Assembly: GCF_900109645.1 (NCBI RefSeq) | Contig: NZ_FOBG01000001.1 | Coordinates: forward strand, 2,524,262-2,588,261 | Source of the DNA: Duganella sp. CF402 | GTDB taxonomy: Bacteria > Pseudomonadota > Gammaproteobacteria > Burkholderiales > Burkholderiaceae_D | Length of the DNA stretch: 64,000 nucleotides | Direction: 5' to 3' | Part shown: piece by piece, positions 50,011 through 58,873 of the stretch | Numbering within the stretch: position 1 is the stretch's first letter | Layout of the letters: each line of letters starts with the position of its first letter | Made by a program: the position numbers and the translations under genes | Notes under the pieces: generated by a model | The model's input: the letters and a program-made list of their open reading frames with translations, nothing else | Told to the model about the DNA's origin: nothing | Databases searched by the model: none

Positions 50011-51081
50011 TTAGAACACCCAGAGTTTGTCCGTAGGCAGCTGCAGCCAGTAACGGCTGCCCGGTTCCAGCCGGTAGCGCGAGTAGGCCCGCAGATTGGT
50101 CTGGCCGTCGTCGCTCTTGAACAGGCATTCGAAGCGGTCGCCCAGGTACATGCAGGTCAGCAGCGGCAGTTCGATGGCGTTGTCGACTTGCGTGGCGCTG
50201 ATCTTCACCTCTTCCACGCGGATGATGGTGGTGCCCTCGGCCGCCGCGCCGCGCGCCGTCGCTTGCAGGCGAGTGCCGTTGACGTCGAGCTGCACCTGCT
50301 GGCCGTCGCGCTGCACCACGCGCGCCGGCAGCTTGTTGTTACTGCCCATGAACTCCGCCGTGAACAAGGTCTCCGGCGTTTCGTACATGCTTTGCGGCGT
50401 GCCTTGCTGCTCGATCTTGCCGTTATTGAGCAGCAGGATGCGGTCCGAAATTGCCATCGCCTCGGCCTGGTCGTGGGTGACCATCAGCGCCGACAAGCCG
50501 AGTCGCACAATCAGCTCACGCAGGAAGGCGCGTGCTTCCTCGCGCAGCTTGGCGTCGAGGTTGGACAGCGGTTCGTCCAGCAGAATCACCGGTGGGTTGT
50601 ACACCAGCGCGCGCGCAATCGCCACGCGCTGCTGCTGGCCGCCGGACAGCTGGTGCGGGAAGCGCTCGGCCAGATGGCCGAGGCCAAGGTTCTTCAGCAC
50701 GTCGCTGACCTTGTCCTTGATTTCAGCGGTACCCAGCTTGCGCAGCTTGAGACCGTAGGCCACGTTGTCGAACACCGTCTTGTGCGGCCACAGCGCGTAG
50801 GACTGGAACACCAGCCCGAGGTTGCGCTGCTCGGCCGGCATTTCGAAACCGCGCGCGCCGTCGAACACAGTGCGGTCGCCGATGGCGATGGTGCCGGCCT
50901 TCGGGCTTTCCAGCCCGGCCACGGCGCGCAGCAGCGTGGTCTTGCCGCTGCCCGAAGGCCCCAGCAGCGCCACCACTTCGCCTTTTTGCAGGTGCATCGA
51001 TACGCCCTTGAGAATCGGGTTGGCGCTGGCGCCGCTGCCGTAGTCCAGGTGCAGATCATTGACGGTCAGTTCGTTAGTCAT
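50011..51081 (-). CDS. ABC importer ATPase (FbpC/PotA-type)
   Basis: ABC-transporter ATPase, 356 residues. Walker A GPSGSGKTT, Q-loop FQSYALWPHKTV, signature LSGGQQQRVAIARAL, Walker B VILLDEPLSNLD and H-loop THDQAEAM are complete. A C-terminal TOBE/OB domain follows (NKLPARVVQRDGQQVQLD). ATG 51079-51081 was preferred; ATG 51096 is in frame with comparable support. It is the last gene of the porin-Bug-SBP-permease-ATPase operon and powers import through the permease 37 bases upstream. Confidence 0.94.
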   Translation of the reverse strand: MTNELTVNDLHLDYGSGASANPILKGVSMHLQKGEVVALLGPSGSGKTTLLRAVAGLESPKAGTIAIGDRTVFDGARGFEMPAEQRNLGLVFQSYALWPHKTVFDNVAYGLKLRKLGTAEIKDKVSDVLKNLGLGHLAERFPHQLSGGQQQRVAIARALVYNPPVILLDEPLSNLDAKLREEARAFLRELIVRLGLSALMVTHDQAEAMAISDRILLLNNGKIEQQGTPQSMYETPETLFTAEFMGSNNKLPARVVQRDGQQVQLDVNGTRLQATARGAAAEGTTIIRVEEVKISATQVDNAIELPLLTCMYLGDRFECLFKSDDGQTNLRAYSRYRLEPGSRYWLQLPTDKLWVF

Positions 51082-51118
51082 GATGTCTCGTTTCATAATG
51101 TTCTCTTAGCTTACTTAC

Positions 51119-52888
51119 CTAGTTATGCAGCTTGATGCCGAAGCGCAGCGCGATCCCGAGGCCGACTGCCACCAGCGCGATATTGATCAGCGAAAGCGCC
51201 GCCACCAGATCGGTGGAGCCGGTCGCCCACAGCGACACCAGCAGCGCGCCGATCACCTCCGTGCCCGGCGACAGCAGGTACACGCCGGTCGAATACTCGC
51301 GTTCAAAGATCAGGAACACCATCAGCCACGCGCCGAACAAACCGTATTTGATCAGCGGGACGGTGACATCGCGCGTCACCCGGCCGCGCGTCGCGCCGAC
51401 CGCACGCGCCGCTTCTTCCAGCTCTGGCCCCACTTGCAGCAGCGCGGTCGAAATCAAACGCATGCCGTAGGCCAGCCACACCACCGAATACGCCAGCCAC
51501 AATGCGAAGATGGTGGAGCGCAGGGAGCGCAGCATCGGGATCGCATGCTCGCTAAGCCAGATCGCCGCGCCGTTGTCCATGCCCTTCAAGGCGCCATCCA
51601 GCCAGCTAGGCACGAACAGGAACACCCACAGGAAGGACAGGCCGGCCAGCAGGCCAGGCACGGCACGCGGCACCAGCACGCTGTAGTCGAGGAAGCGGGT
51701 GATCATGTCCGGCTTGCGGTGCATGGCCAGCGCGATGGCGCAATAGCAGATCACCGCGCAGCCGCCGCCGACCACGCCGATCAGCACCGTGTTGAAGATG
51801 CCGCGCACCAGCGCCGGCTGCTCCAGGATTTCACGGAAGTGCTGCAAGGTCAGCACGTCGGCCAGCTTCACGCCCTCGCCCCAATACTGGACGAAAGAGC
51901 GCAGCACGATGCCCGACATCGGCATGATGATGGTGAACATCAGCCAGCCGAAGATCAGCGCGAACGCCAGCCACTTCCAGCGGCCCAGCGGCATCGCCTT
52001 GCTGCGCGCGCCCTTGCCCTTGATCGATACGAATTTATTGGATGACTTGAGCAGCCAGCGCTGCACCATCACCAGCGGCAGCGTCACCATCACCAGGCAG
52101 ACGGCGACAGCAGCCATCAGGTGATACGACGGTGTACCGAGCTTGTTGGTCAGCTTGTACAGATAAGTGGCCAGCACCATGTGGCCTTCCGGATCGCCCA
52201 GCACCAGCACCAGCCCGAAGACTTCAAAGCCGAGGAAGAACACCAGCACGCCGGCGTAGGCCAGCGCCGGCGTAATCATCGGCAGCGAGACGTTGAACAT
52301 CACCTGCAGCGGCGAGGCGCCGGTGACGCGCGCCGCTTCTTCCACATCCGAACCGAGGCTCTTCAGCGCCGACGAGGCGTACAGGTACACGTGCGGCACG
52401 TGGGTCAGGCCGGCGATCACCACGATGCTGGTGAATGAATAGATATTCCACGGGATGAAGCCGAGAATATCCTTGGCCCACAGCGAGTAGAAGCCCACCG
52501 GCCCCATCGCCACCACATAGCCGAAGCCCATCACCATCGGCGACACGAAGATCGGCACCAGCAGGCATGGCGCAATGAAGCCCTTGCCCGGCAGGTCGGT
52601 GCGGATCATCAGGAACGCCAGCATGCCGCCCAGCGGCACGGCAATCAACGCCAGGCCGCTCGCCAGCCAGAAGGCGTTTTTGAAGGCCACCGCAAAGTCG
52701 GGATCTTCAAAGATGAAGCGATAGGCATCCAGGCCCAGCTCCTTGGCCGGCATGAAGAACGGCGCATTCAAAAAGCTTTGATAGAAAATCAGGAACAGCG
52801 GCAGGAAGATGGCGCAGGAAGCCAGCGCCACGACCACGCCGCGCGGCCAGTTGAAGCTTGGCCGGCCGGAGTGAGCGAGTGTTTGCAT
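51119..52888 (-). CDS. ABC importer permease (fused FbpB-type)
   Basis: Inner-membrane permease, 589 residues, with about 12 helices and two binding-protein-dependent transport domains in one chain, as in FbpB/iron(III)-type permeases. EAA loops are visible as EEAARVTGASPLQVMFNVSLP in the first half and EEAARAVGATRGRVTRDVTVPL in the second. GAGG lies before ATG 52886-52888, 12 bases after the binding protein. Substrate of the system: ferric ion, a ferric-organic complex, or another small anion (the family also includes phosphonate and sulfate-type members). Confidence 0.92.
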   Translation of the reverse strand: MQTLAHSGRPSFNWPRGVVVALASCAIFLPLFLIFYQSFLNAPFFMPAKELGLDAYRFIFEDPDFAVAFKNAFWLASGLALIAVPLGGMLAFLMIRTDLPGKGFIAPCLLVPIFVSPMVMGFGYVVAMGPVGFYSLWAKDILGFIPWNIYSFTSIVVIAGLTHVPHVYLYASSALKSLGSDVEEAARVTGASPLQVMFNVSLPMITPALAYAGVLVFFLGFEVFGLVLVLGDPEGHMVLATYLYKLTNKLGTPSYHLMAAVAVCLVMVTLPLVMVQRWLLKSSNKFVSIKGKGARSKAMPLGRWKWLAFALIFGWLMFTIIMPMSGIVLRSFVQYWGEGVKLADVLTLQHFREILEQPALVRGIFNTVLIGVVGGGCAVICYCAIALAMHRKPDMITRFLDYSVLVPRAVPGLLAGLSFLWVFLFVPSWLDGALKGMDNGAAIWLSEHAIPMLRSLRSTIFALWLAYSVVWLAYGMRLISTALLQVGPELEEAARAVGATRGRVTRDVTVPLIKYGLFGAWLMVFLIFEREYSTGVYLLSPGTEVIGALLVSLWATGSTDLVAALSLINIALVAVGLGIALRFGIKLHN

Positions 52889-52900
52889 GATGAGGACCTC

Positions 52901-53989
52901 TTACTTTTTGCCTGCGGTTTCTTTCCACTGCTTGAGGAAGGCCATGCGCTTGGCCGGTCCCAGGAATTGCAGCAGGATCGGGTGCACCGGCACCGGCTTG
53001 ATCTTGTCGTTGCCGATTTGCTTGATCAGTTCCGCCGACGTGGTTTCGCCGGTGACGTCGGCACGGATCGCAAACAGCTTGGAGTCGTTGGCGATGATGG
53101 TCTGGCCGCGATGCGACAGCATGTAGTCGAGCCACAGCTTGGCGGCGTTGACGTTCTTCGCTGCCTTGTTGATGAAGAACACGCGCGACATCACCAGCGT
53201 GTAATCTTTCGGCAGCACCACGCCGATCGAAGGATCGGTCTTGGCGCGCACCAGCGCGTAGGAGCCCAGCACGTTGTAGCCGATCAGGTTTTCGCCCGAC
53301 GAGATACGCTCCATCATGGTGCCGGTCGACGATTGCACGCGCACCTTGGCCACGCCGAAGGCGTTTTCCAGGTCGATGAACTTCGCATACTCGCGCGCAT
53401 CCTGCGTCATGAACATAAAGCCGACGCCGGATTTTTCGATGTCGTAGGTGGTGACCTTGTCCTTGAACTTTGGCTGCTGGATCAGCGCCATGAAATCGGC
53501 GTGCGTCTGCGGCACTTCCTTGGCGTCGACCAGACGCTTGTTGTAGACGATGGCGGCCGGTTCGAAGGTGGTGCCGTAAGCCTTGTCGTCCCACACCGCC
53601 CAGCCGGGAATCTTCGACGCTTCCACCGACTTGTATTGCAGCGCGTAGCCGTCCGAGGCCAGGCGCATTTGCAGGTCCATCGCCGACGACCACATGGCGT
53701 CGGCGGTATTGCCGCCGGCCGCTACTTCGGAGATGAAGCGGTTGTACACCTCGGTCGAATTCATGTCGTTGTATTCGACCGTGATGCCAGGGTACATGGC
53801 GCTGAAATCCTTGATCAGCGGCTGCGTGGCCTTGCTGTCGGTGGCGCCGTAGATCACCAGCTTGCCCTCTTTTTTAGCGCCGTCGATGATCTTCTGGTAA
53901 TCGGCCGGATAGCCCGCCGGCACCTGCGCCAGCGCCGATCCGGCAAAAAACGCGCATGCGGCGGCCACAGTGGTCTTCACTATCATCAT
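52901..53989 (-). CDS. ABC importer substrate-binding protein (FbpA-like)
   Basis: Periplasmic binding protein, 362 residues, signal peptide 1-22 (GSALA). The opening KEGKLVIYGATDSKATQPLIKDF and the pattern NRFISEVAAGGNTADAMWSS match the Fe3+/thiamine/AEP-type family. GVVLPKDYTLVMSRVFFINKAAKNVNAAKLWLDYMLS is the typical C-lobe block. A Tyr pair as in true FbpA (YY near the C-terminus) is not seen, so free Fe3+ as ligand is doubtful. GGAG precedes ATG 53987-53989. It lies between the permease and the Bug protein genes. Confidence 0.9.
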   Translation of the reverse strand: MMIVKTTVAAACAFFAGSALAQVPAGYPADYQKIIDGAKKEGKLVIYGATDSKATQPLIKDFSAMYPGITVEYNDMNSTEVYNRFISEVAAGGNTADAMWSSAMDLQMRLASDGYALQYKSVEASKIPGWAVWDDKAYGTTFEPAAIVYNKRLVDAKEVPQTHADFMALIQQPKFKDKVTTYDIEKSGVGFMFMTQDAREYAKFIDLENAFGVAKVRVQSSTGTMMERISSGENLIGYNVLGSYALVRAKTDPSIGVVLPKDYTLVMSRVFFINKAAKNVNAAKLWLDYMLSHRGQTIIANDSKLFAIRADVTGETTSAELIKQIGNDKIKPVPVHPILLQFLGPAKRMAFLKQWKETAGKK

Positions 53990-54009
53990 AAATCTCCAAA
54001 AGTTTTTGT

Positions 54010-54978
54010 TTAGCGTACGAGGCCTAGTTCAGCGGCTCGCTTGCCGTAGTCGTCCACGGCTTTCTTGACATAGGCCGCCAGCGCATCGCCGGTCAGCCCG
54101 AAGGGATATAAACCAGATGCGGCACGCATCTGCGCAAACTGCGGGCTGGCCAGCACGCGGTCGAAGTGAGACACCCAGTGCCGGTAATCCTCATCCGGTA
54201 CGTTAGGCCCCATCCACACGCCGCGAATGATCGGCCACACCACATCGAAGCCCTGCTCGCGCGCGGTCGGCACGTTGGCCAGCACGCCCGGCAACCGCTG
54301 TTCGGACAGCACCGCCAGCACCCGCGTGTTGCCGCTGCCGGCGTACAGCGAGGCCTCGCTGGCGTCGCCCGACACCACATGCACAAAGTTGGCGTGCATG
54401 GCGGTGAAAGCTTCGCCGCCCCCCTCCAGCGCCACGAAGCGCAGCGCTTTCGGATCGATGCCGGCGCTCTTCGACAGCAGCGCCATCTTCAGCCAGTCCT
54501 GGCTGCCGATGGTGCCGGACACGCCGATCAGCACCTTCTGCGGATTGGCCTTCAGCGCCGCGACCAGATCGTGCAAGGTCTTGTAGGGCGAATCGGCGCG
54601 TACCGCGATCATGCCGTAGTCCGCACCCAGCGCCGCCACCCAGCGCACGTCCGACGATTTCACCTTGCCGAACTTGCCCTGGGCGAGATTCAGCAGCGAG
54701 CCGCCGGAAAACGCCACCAGCGTATTCGGCTCGGTGCGGCGGCGCGACACCAGCGAGTGCCACGCCACCGCGCCGATCCCGCCCGGCAGGTAGGTGATGT
54801 GCATGTCCGACGGCGGCGGATTGGGCGTCTCGCGCAGGCCGGCCAAGCCTTTCTGCGCCAGCTTGCAGGTCAGGTCCATCGCGCCGCCCGGTTTGGACGG
54901 CACGATGCACTCCAGCCCCGCCGCCTGGGCCGCCGCGCCGAACATCAGCGCGCAGATGAGTGCCAGCAGGGTTTTCAT
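54010..54978 (-). CDS. Bug-family (TctC-like) periplasmic binding protein
   Basis: Tripartite-tricarboxylate-type receptor, 322 residues, signal peptide 1-19 (AAQA). ECIVPSKPGGAMDLTCKLA is the ligand-cradling N-terminal loop of Bug proteins; further blocks are GGSLLNLAQG, VPTAREQGFDVV and RGVWMGP. No TctA or TctB membrane protein is next to it; the companions are an ABC importer and a porin. In other bacteria TctC-type proteins can serve as periplasmic co-sensors for TctE-like kinases, so it may signal to the divergent TctDE pair. It starts one base after the porin stop. Confidence 0.9.
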   Translation of the reverse strand: MKTLLALICALMFGAAAQAAGLECIVPSKPGGAMDLTCKLAQKGLAGLRETPNPPPSDMHITYLPGGIGAVAWHSLVSRRRTEPNTLVAFSGGSLLNLAQGKFGKVKSSDVRWVAALGADYGMIAVRADSPYKTLHDLVAALKANPQKVLIGVSGTIGSQDWLKMALLSKSAGIDPKALRFVALEGGGEAFTAMHANFVHVVSGDASEASLYAGSGNTRVLAVLSEQRLPGVLANVPTAREQGFDVVWPIIRGVWMGPNVPDEDYRHWVSHFDRVLASPQFAQMRAASGLYPFGLTGDALAAYVKKAVDDYGKRAAELGLVR

Positions 54979-54979
54979 A

Positions 54980-56041
54980 TCAGTAGCGGTGCTGCATGCC
55001 GATGGTCAGGCCGTGCTGGCTGGTGCCGTAGCCGGCGTCGTCGCGCGACAGGCCGGTGAACTGGCCATTGCGGGCTTTCGCGTAGGCCGCCGTCACGTGC
55101 AGGTCGGTGCGCTTCGACAGCGCGTAGCGGTAGCGCGCCACGTACATGGTCGGATCGGCGTCCTTGCCGGCGGCGACGTTCTTGACGTTGACGTGGTAGA
55201 CCGCCCCGGTCAGCGTGGTGGCGCCGGTTTTGTAAGCCACGCCGCCCCAGGTGGTAGTGGCGTCGACATCGGCGGTGAGCGCCTTGCCGGCCACCAGCTT
55301 GTAGTCGCGCAGCACGGCCCACAGTTTCCACGGACCGGTTTCGTAATTGGCGCCGATGTGCCACACGGTGTTCTTGTCGCGATTGCCGGTGGCGACCACG
55401 GTGTTGCCGTTGTTGCGCTCCCAGGTCGCCATCAGGTTGGCGTCGCCGATTTTGTAGACGGTGCTGAAACCGGTCTTGGCACTGTCCTGGGTGCCGGTAG
55501 TTTGCTCGCCGGCCGCGTAGTTGGCGCCGATCTTCCAGTCGCCGAAGCTGCCGGCGTATTTGATGATGTTGTCGTACTGGGTGGTGAAGCCGTATTTGCT
55601 TGGACCGGTGGCCGGGCCGGAGGTGGCCCACGAGTAGAACGGTGCGAAGCCCATCGGGTCGAAGCCGATCACGGTGTCATACACGGTGGTGAAGGAGCGG
55701 CCCACCACCACGCGCCCGTAGGCGCCTTCCAGGCCGACGTTGGCCTGGCGCTTGAACAGCGCGCCGTCCTGCGCGCCGGTGTCCATCAGGATGCCGCCTT
55801 CGAGGTTGAACACGGCTTTCAGGCCGCCGCCCAGGTCTTCGCTGCCGCGCAGGCCCCAGCGCGAGGTGTTCATGCCGCCCGAGATCACGCGGGTCATGCT
55901 GCCGCCGGTCGGGGTCTGGTTGTTGGCGGTTTCCATGCCCACGTCCAGCAGACCGTAGACCTGTACATTCGATTGGGCGTGTGCGCTACCGGCGGCGGCG
56001 ATCATCGCCACGGCCGCGATGGCCAAGGGGGATTTCTTCAT
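54980..56041 (-). CDS. Gram-negative (Burkholderia-type) porin
   Basis: Trimeric general-porin type protein, 353 residues. Signal peptide 1-22 (GSAHA), then SNVQVYGLLDVGMETANN as in Burkholderiales porins. Internal PGSRWGLRG-like block reads TSRWGLRGSEDLGGGLKAVF, and the ending is GLTIGMQHRY with C-terminal aromatic. ATG 56039-56041 begins the signal peptide; the frame is open 54 bases upstream without support. First gene of the operon, under a promoter with a TctD-like direct repeat (56111-56128). It probably lets the anionic substrate cross the outer membrane, like OpdH beside TctDE in pseudomonads. Confidence 0.92.
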   Translation of the reverse strand: MKKSPLAIAAVAMIAAAGSAHAQSNVQVYGLLDVGMETANNQTPTGGSMTRVISGGMNTSRWGLRGSEDLGGGLKAVFNLEGGILMDTGAQDGALFKRQANVGLEGAYGRVVVGRSFTTVYDTVIGFDPMGFAPFYSWATSGPATGPSKYGFTTQYDNIIKYAGSFGDWKIGANYAAGEQTTGTQDSAKTGFSTVYKIGDANLMATWERNNGNTVVATGNRDKNTVWHIGANYETGPWKLWAVLRDYKLVAGKALTADVDATTTWGGVAYKTGATTLTGAVYHVNVKNVAAGKDADPTMYVARYRYALSKRTDLHVTAAYAKARNGQFTGLSRDDAGYGTSQHGLTIGMQHRY

Positions 56042-56093
56042 GCGTGTCTCCATATGTAGTTTTTTTGTACCTGATTTCGCAATCAGTGCTGCC

Positions 56094-56128
56094 ACTATAG
56101 GAGCGTCAATCTTTCAATTGCCTTTCAA
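56094..56128 (-). promoter_or_regulatory. Porin promoter with direct repeats, likely TctD site
   Basis: A -10 candidate TATAGT (56099-56094, minus strand) lies below two direct repeats TTGAAAG (56128-56122 and 56117-56111) with an 11-bp period. Tandem repeats at one helical turn over the -35 region are characteristic of OmpR-family activators. Binding by TctD is inferred. Confidence 0.55.
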
Positions 56129-56233
56129 TGTCTCTTGCAGGCCACAAGCACGGCGGGGACTTCCCTTTTCGACGCGCCGGGGCCATGATGCTGGCCTTAC
56201 CCTGCACTTATTTGAATGAACTGGCAAGTCCCC

Positions 56234-56944
56234 ATGCGCATACTGTTAGTTGAAGACCACACTGAATTGCAGCATTGGCTGGCAAAGGCCCTGCGCGACG
56301 CCAATCTGGCGGTGGAATGCGCCGACAACGGCGCCGATGCGGACGCGCTGCTGCACACGCAGGATTACGCGCTGGTGATCCTCGACCTGACCTTGCCTCG
56401 CATGGACGGGCTGGATGTGCTCAAGCGCCTGCGATCGCGCGGTGGGCCGCGTGGCAAGACGCCGGTGCTGATCCTGACCGCGCGCGGCGGGCTGGACGAT
56501 CGCGTGCAGGGATTGAATCTCGGCGCCGATGATTACCTGGCAAAGCCGTTCGAACTGGCGGAACTGGAAGCCCGCGTGAAGGCGCTGCTGCGGCGCAGCG
56601 TCGGCAGCGCGGTGGTGCACAGCTGCGGTGCGCTGAGTTTCGACACGGTGACACGCATGTTCAGCTACGCCGGCAATCCAATGGCGCTGACGCCGCGCGA
56701 GCACGCGGTGCTGGAAACCCTGATCACCCGCAGCGGCCGCGCCGTGGCGAAGGAAAAGCTGTTCGATGAAGTGTTCTCGCTGGGTGATGACGCCGGCATC
56801 GACGCCATCGACCTGTACATCCACCGCGTGCGCAAGAAGCTCGACATCCCCGGCCCCGATGCCGCCGTCATCACCACCCTGCGCGGCATCGGCTACGTGC
56901 TGCAGCCGCGTTCCGCCGTCGGCACGCCCGCCGCGCCGCGCTAA
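56234..56944 (+). CDS. tctD: TctD-like response regulator (OmpR family)
   Basis: OmpR/PhoB-type response regulator, 236 residues. Receiver: MRILLVEDHTELQHWLAKAL, phospho-Asp in YALVILDLTLPRMDG, Lys in DDYLAKPFEL. DNA-binding winged helix: LTPREHAVLETLITRSGRAVAKEKL and YIHRVRKKL. ATG 56234 gives the canonical N-terminus; ATG 56216 is in frame. It is followed after 5 bases by its kinase and is divergent from the porin-Bug-ABC operon, which it presumably activates. Confidence 0.88.
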   Translation: MRILLVEDHTELQHWLAKALRDANLAVECADNGADADALLHTQDYALVILDLTLPRMDGLDVLKRLRSRGGPRGKTPVLILTARGGLDDRVQGLNLGADDYLAKPFELAELEARVKALLRRSVGSAVVHSCGALSFDTVTRMFSYAGNPMALTPREHAVLETLITRSGRAVAKEKLFDEVFSLGDDAGIDAIDLYIHRVRKKLDIPGPDAAVITTLRGIGYVLQPRSAVGTPAAPR

Positions 56945-56949
56945 GCACC

Positions 56950-58422
56950 ATGCCGCTGCTGCCCGCCCTCGCCCACCGTCTAGGCCTCGGCCCGGGCGCT
57001 GCGCCGGGTAGCTTGCGCGGGCAGCTGCTACGCTGGCTGCTCGGCCCCTTGCTGGTGCTGGTCGCGCTGAACACCTACTCGGTCTACCGCAACGCGCTGG
57101 ACGCCGCCGATACCGCCTACGACCGTTCCCTGCTGGCCTCCACCCGCGCGCTGGCCGAACGCGTCTCCGTGGTCGACGGCAAAGTGGTGGCCGATGTTCC
57201 CTACGTCGCGCTGGACAGCTTCGAAACCGATACGCTGGGCCGCATCTACTACAAAGTCACCGGCATCGCCGGCGAAACCGTGTCCGGCTACGGCGACCTG
57301 CCGCCGGTGCCGACCAACGTGCCGCGCTCGGAGGCCTATCCGGCGCTGGTGCGTTTCTACCACGCCAACTACAACGGCCAGCCGGTGCGCATCGCCGCAC
57401 TGCTGCAACCGGTGTACGACGACTCCATGCGCGGCATCGCGCTGATTCAAGTCGGCGAAACGCTGGAAGCGCGGCGCGTGCTGTCCAACCAGATCCTGTT
57501 CGACACGCTCGTGTGGCAGGCCCTGTTGCTGGCCGCCGTCGCGCTGCTGGTGTGGTTTGCCGTGCGGCTCGTGCTGCAACCGCTGATGCGCCTGAAAATC
57601 GCCGTCGAAACGCGCGGCCCGAACGACGCCTCCGACGTCGACCCGACGCTGGTGCACAAGGAAGTACGCCCATTGGTGGCTGCGCTGAACAGCTCGCGCC
57701 TGCGCATGCACATGCTGATCAACAGCCAGCGCCGTTTTATCGCCGACGCCTCGCACCAACTGCGCACTCCACTGACCGTGCTGAAAACCCAGGCCGAACT
57801 GGCGCTGCGCGAATGCGACCGCCCGGACACGGATCCGGTGGCGAGCAACGCGGCGCTGCGTGAAATCGTGGCCGGCATGGCCGCCACCACCGACTCCACC
57901 GTCAACCTCGCCAACCGCCTGCTGACATTGGCGCGCATCGAGCATCGCGTGGAAGACAGCACCGCGCCGGTCTCGCTGCGTGAGATCGCGCGGCAGGTCG
58001 GACTGGAACTGGCCATCGCCGCCGTGAGCGGCAACATCGACCTCTCGCTGGAAGCGGAACATGAAGGCATGGTACAGGGCCAGGCCTTGCTGCTGCACGA
58101 AATGCTGGCCAACCTGGTCGACAACGCGCTGCGCTACACGCCGTCCGGTGGCGCCGTCATCCTGCGCGTGCTGGAAGGCACCGATGGCGTCGCGCTCGAA
58201 GTCGAAGACAGCGGCCCCGGCATCGCCGCCGCCGAGCGCGAACGCGTGTTCGCCCCGTTCTACCGCGCCGCCGCCACACTGGAAATCAACCCCGCCGGCC
58301 ACGGCCTGGGCCTCGCCATCGTGCGCGACATCGCCACCCTGCACCAAGCCACCATCACCCTCGACGACGCCAGCACCGGCCAAGGCCTGAAAGTACGCAT
58401 CAGCTTCAACGCGGTAAAATAG
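56950..58422 (+). CDS. tctE: TctE-like sensor histidine kinase
   Basis: Sensor kinase, 490 residues, with TM helix 1 (WLLGPLLVLVALNTYSVYR) and TM helix 2 (WQALLLAAVALLVWFAVRLVL) around a TctE-type periplasmic domain (AADTAYDRSLLASTRALAERV, then YYKVTGIAGETVSGY). HisKA: FIADASHQLRTPLTVL with the phospho-His. ATPase: NLVDNALRYTPSGG, VEDSGPGIA, GHGLGLAIVRDIA. It should sense a carboxylate, possibly through the Bug protein encoded on the divergent strand. Confidence 0.9.
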   Translation: MPLLPALAHRLGLGPGAAPGSLRGQLLRWLLGPLLVLVALNTYSVYRNALDAADTAYDRSLLASTRALAERVSVVDGKVVADVPYVALDSFETDTLGRIYYKVTGIAGETVSGYGDLPPVPTNVPRSEAYPALVRFYHANYNGQPVRIAALLQPVYDDSMRGIALIQVGETLEARRVLSNQILFDTLVWQALLLAAVALLVWFAVRLVLQPLMRLKIAVETRGPNDASDVDPTLVHKEVRPLVAALNSSRLRMHMLINSQRRFIADASHQLRTPLTVLKTQAELALRECDRPDTDPVASNAALREIVAGMAATTDSTVNLANRLLTLARIEHRVEDSTAPVSLREIARQVGLELAIAAVSGNIDLSLEAEHEGMVQGQALLLHEMLANLVDNALRYTPSGGAVILRVLEGTDGVALEVEDSGPGIAAAERERVFAPFYRAAATLEINPAGHGLGLAIVRDIATLHQATITLDDASTGQGLKVRISFNAVK

Positions 58423-58448
58423 CGTCCTGACCGTCAAGGATTAAGCCA

Positions 58449-58790
58449 ATGATTACCAAAGAAGAAATGGTCGCGCTGTTCGCCGACATGAAGCAAAACG
58501 CCCCGTGGGATATCACCAAGCCGCTGCTGTGGGGGTATTTCTTTGCCGATGCCGACAAGGCCAAGCTGGAAACCGCGTCGACCGCGCTGCAAGCCAAGGG
58601 CTACCAACTGGTCGGCATTTACGACTCCAAGCCGGAAGCCGGCAACCCGGCCCTGTGGTGGCTGCACATTGAAAAAGTCGAGAAGCACACGGTCGACACC
58701 CTGCACGCACGCAACCAGGAGTTCTACAAGTTCGCCGAAGAACACCAGCTCGAATCCTACGACGGCATGGACGTCGGCCCGGCCGCATAA
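58449..58790 (+). CDS. RraB-like ribonuclease E inhibitor protein
   Basis: Small acidic protein, 113 residues, of the RraB/DUF695-like fold. MITKEEMVALFADMKQNAPWDITKPLLWGYFFADADKAKLE, then LQAKGYQLVGIYDSK and WWLHIEKVEKHTVDTLHARNQEFYKFAEEHQLESYDGMDVG match that family. RraB of E. coli binds RNase E and alters mRNA decay; whether this protein does so is not shown. AAGGA lies before ATG 58449. It follows tctE by 26 bases and might be co-transcribed. Confidence 0.8.
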   Translation: MITKEEMVALFADMKQNAPWDITKPLLWGYFFADADKAKLETASTALQAKGYQLVGIYDSKPEAGNPALWWLHIEKVEKHTVDTLHARNQEFYKFAEEHQLESYDGMDVGPAA

Positions 58791-58873
58791 AGCGCGCCAG
58801 CTCCTTCAAAAACCGCAAGATCGGTCGAGTATGTCATTCCTGCGCATGTGACACTGGCGCTGCTACGGAGAAC

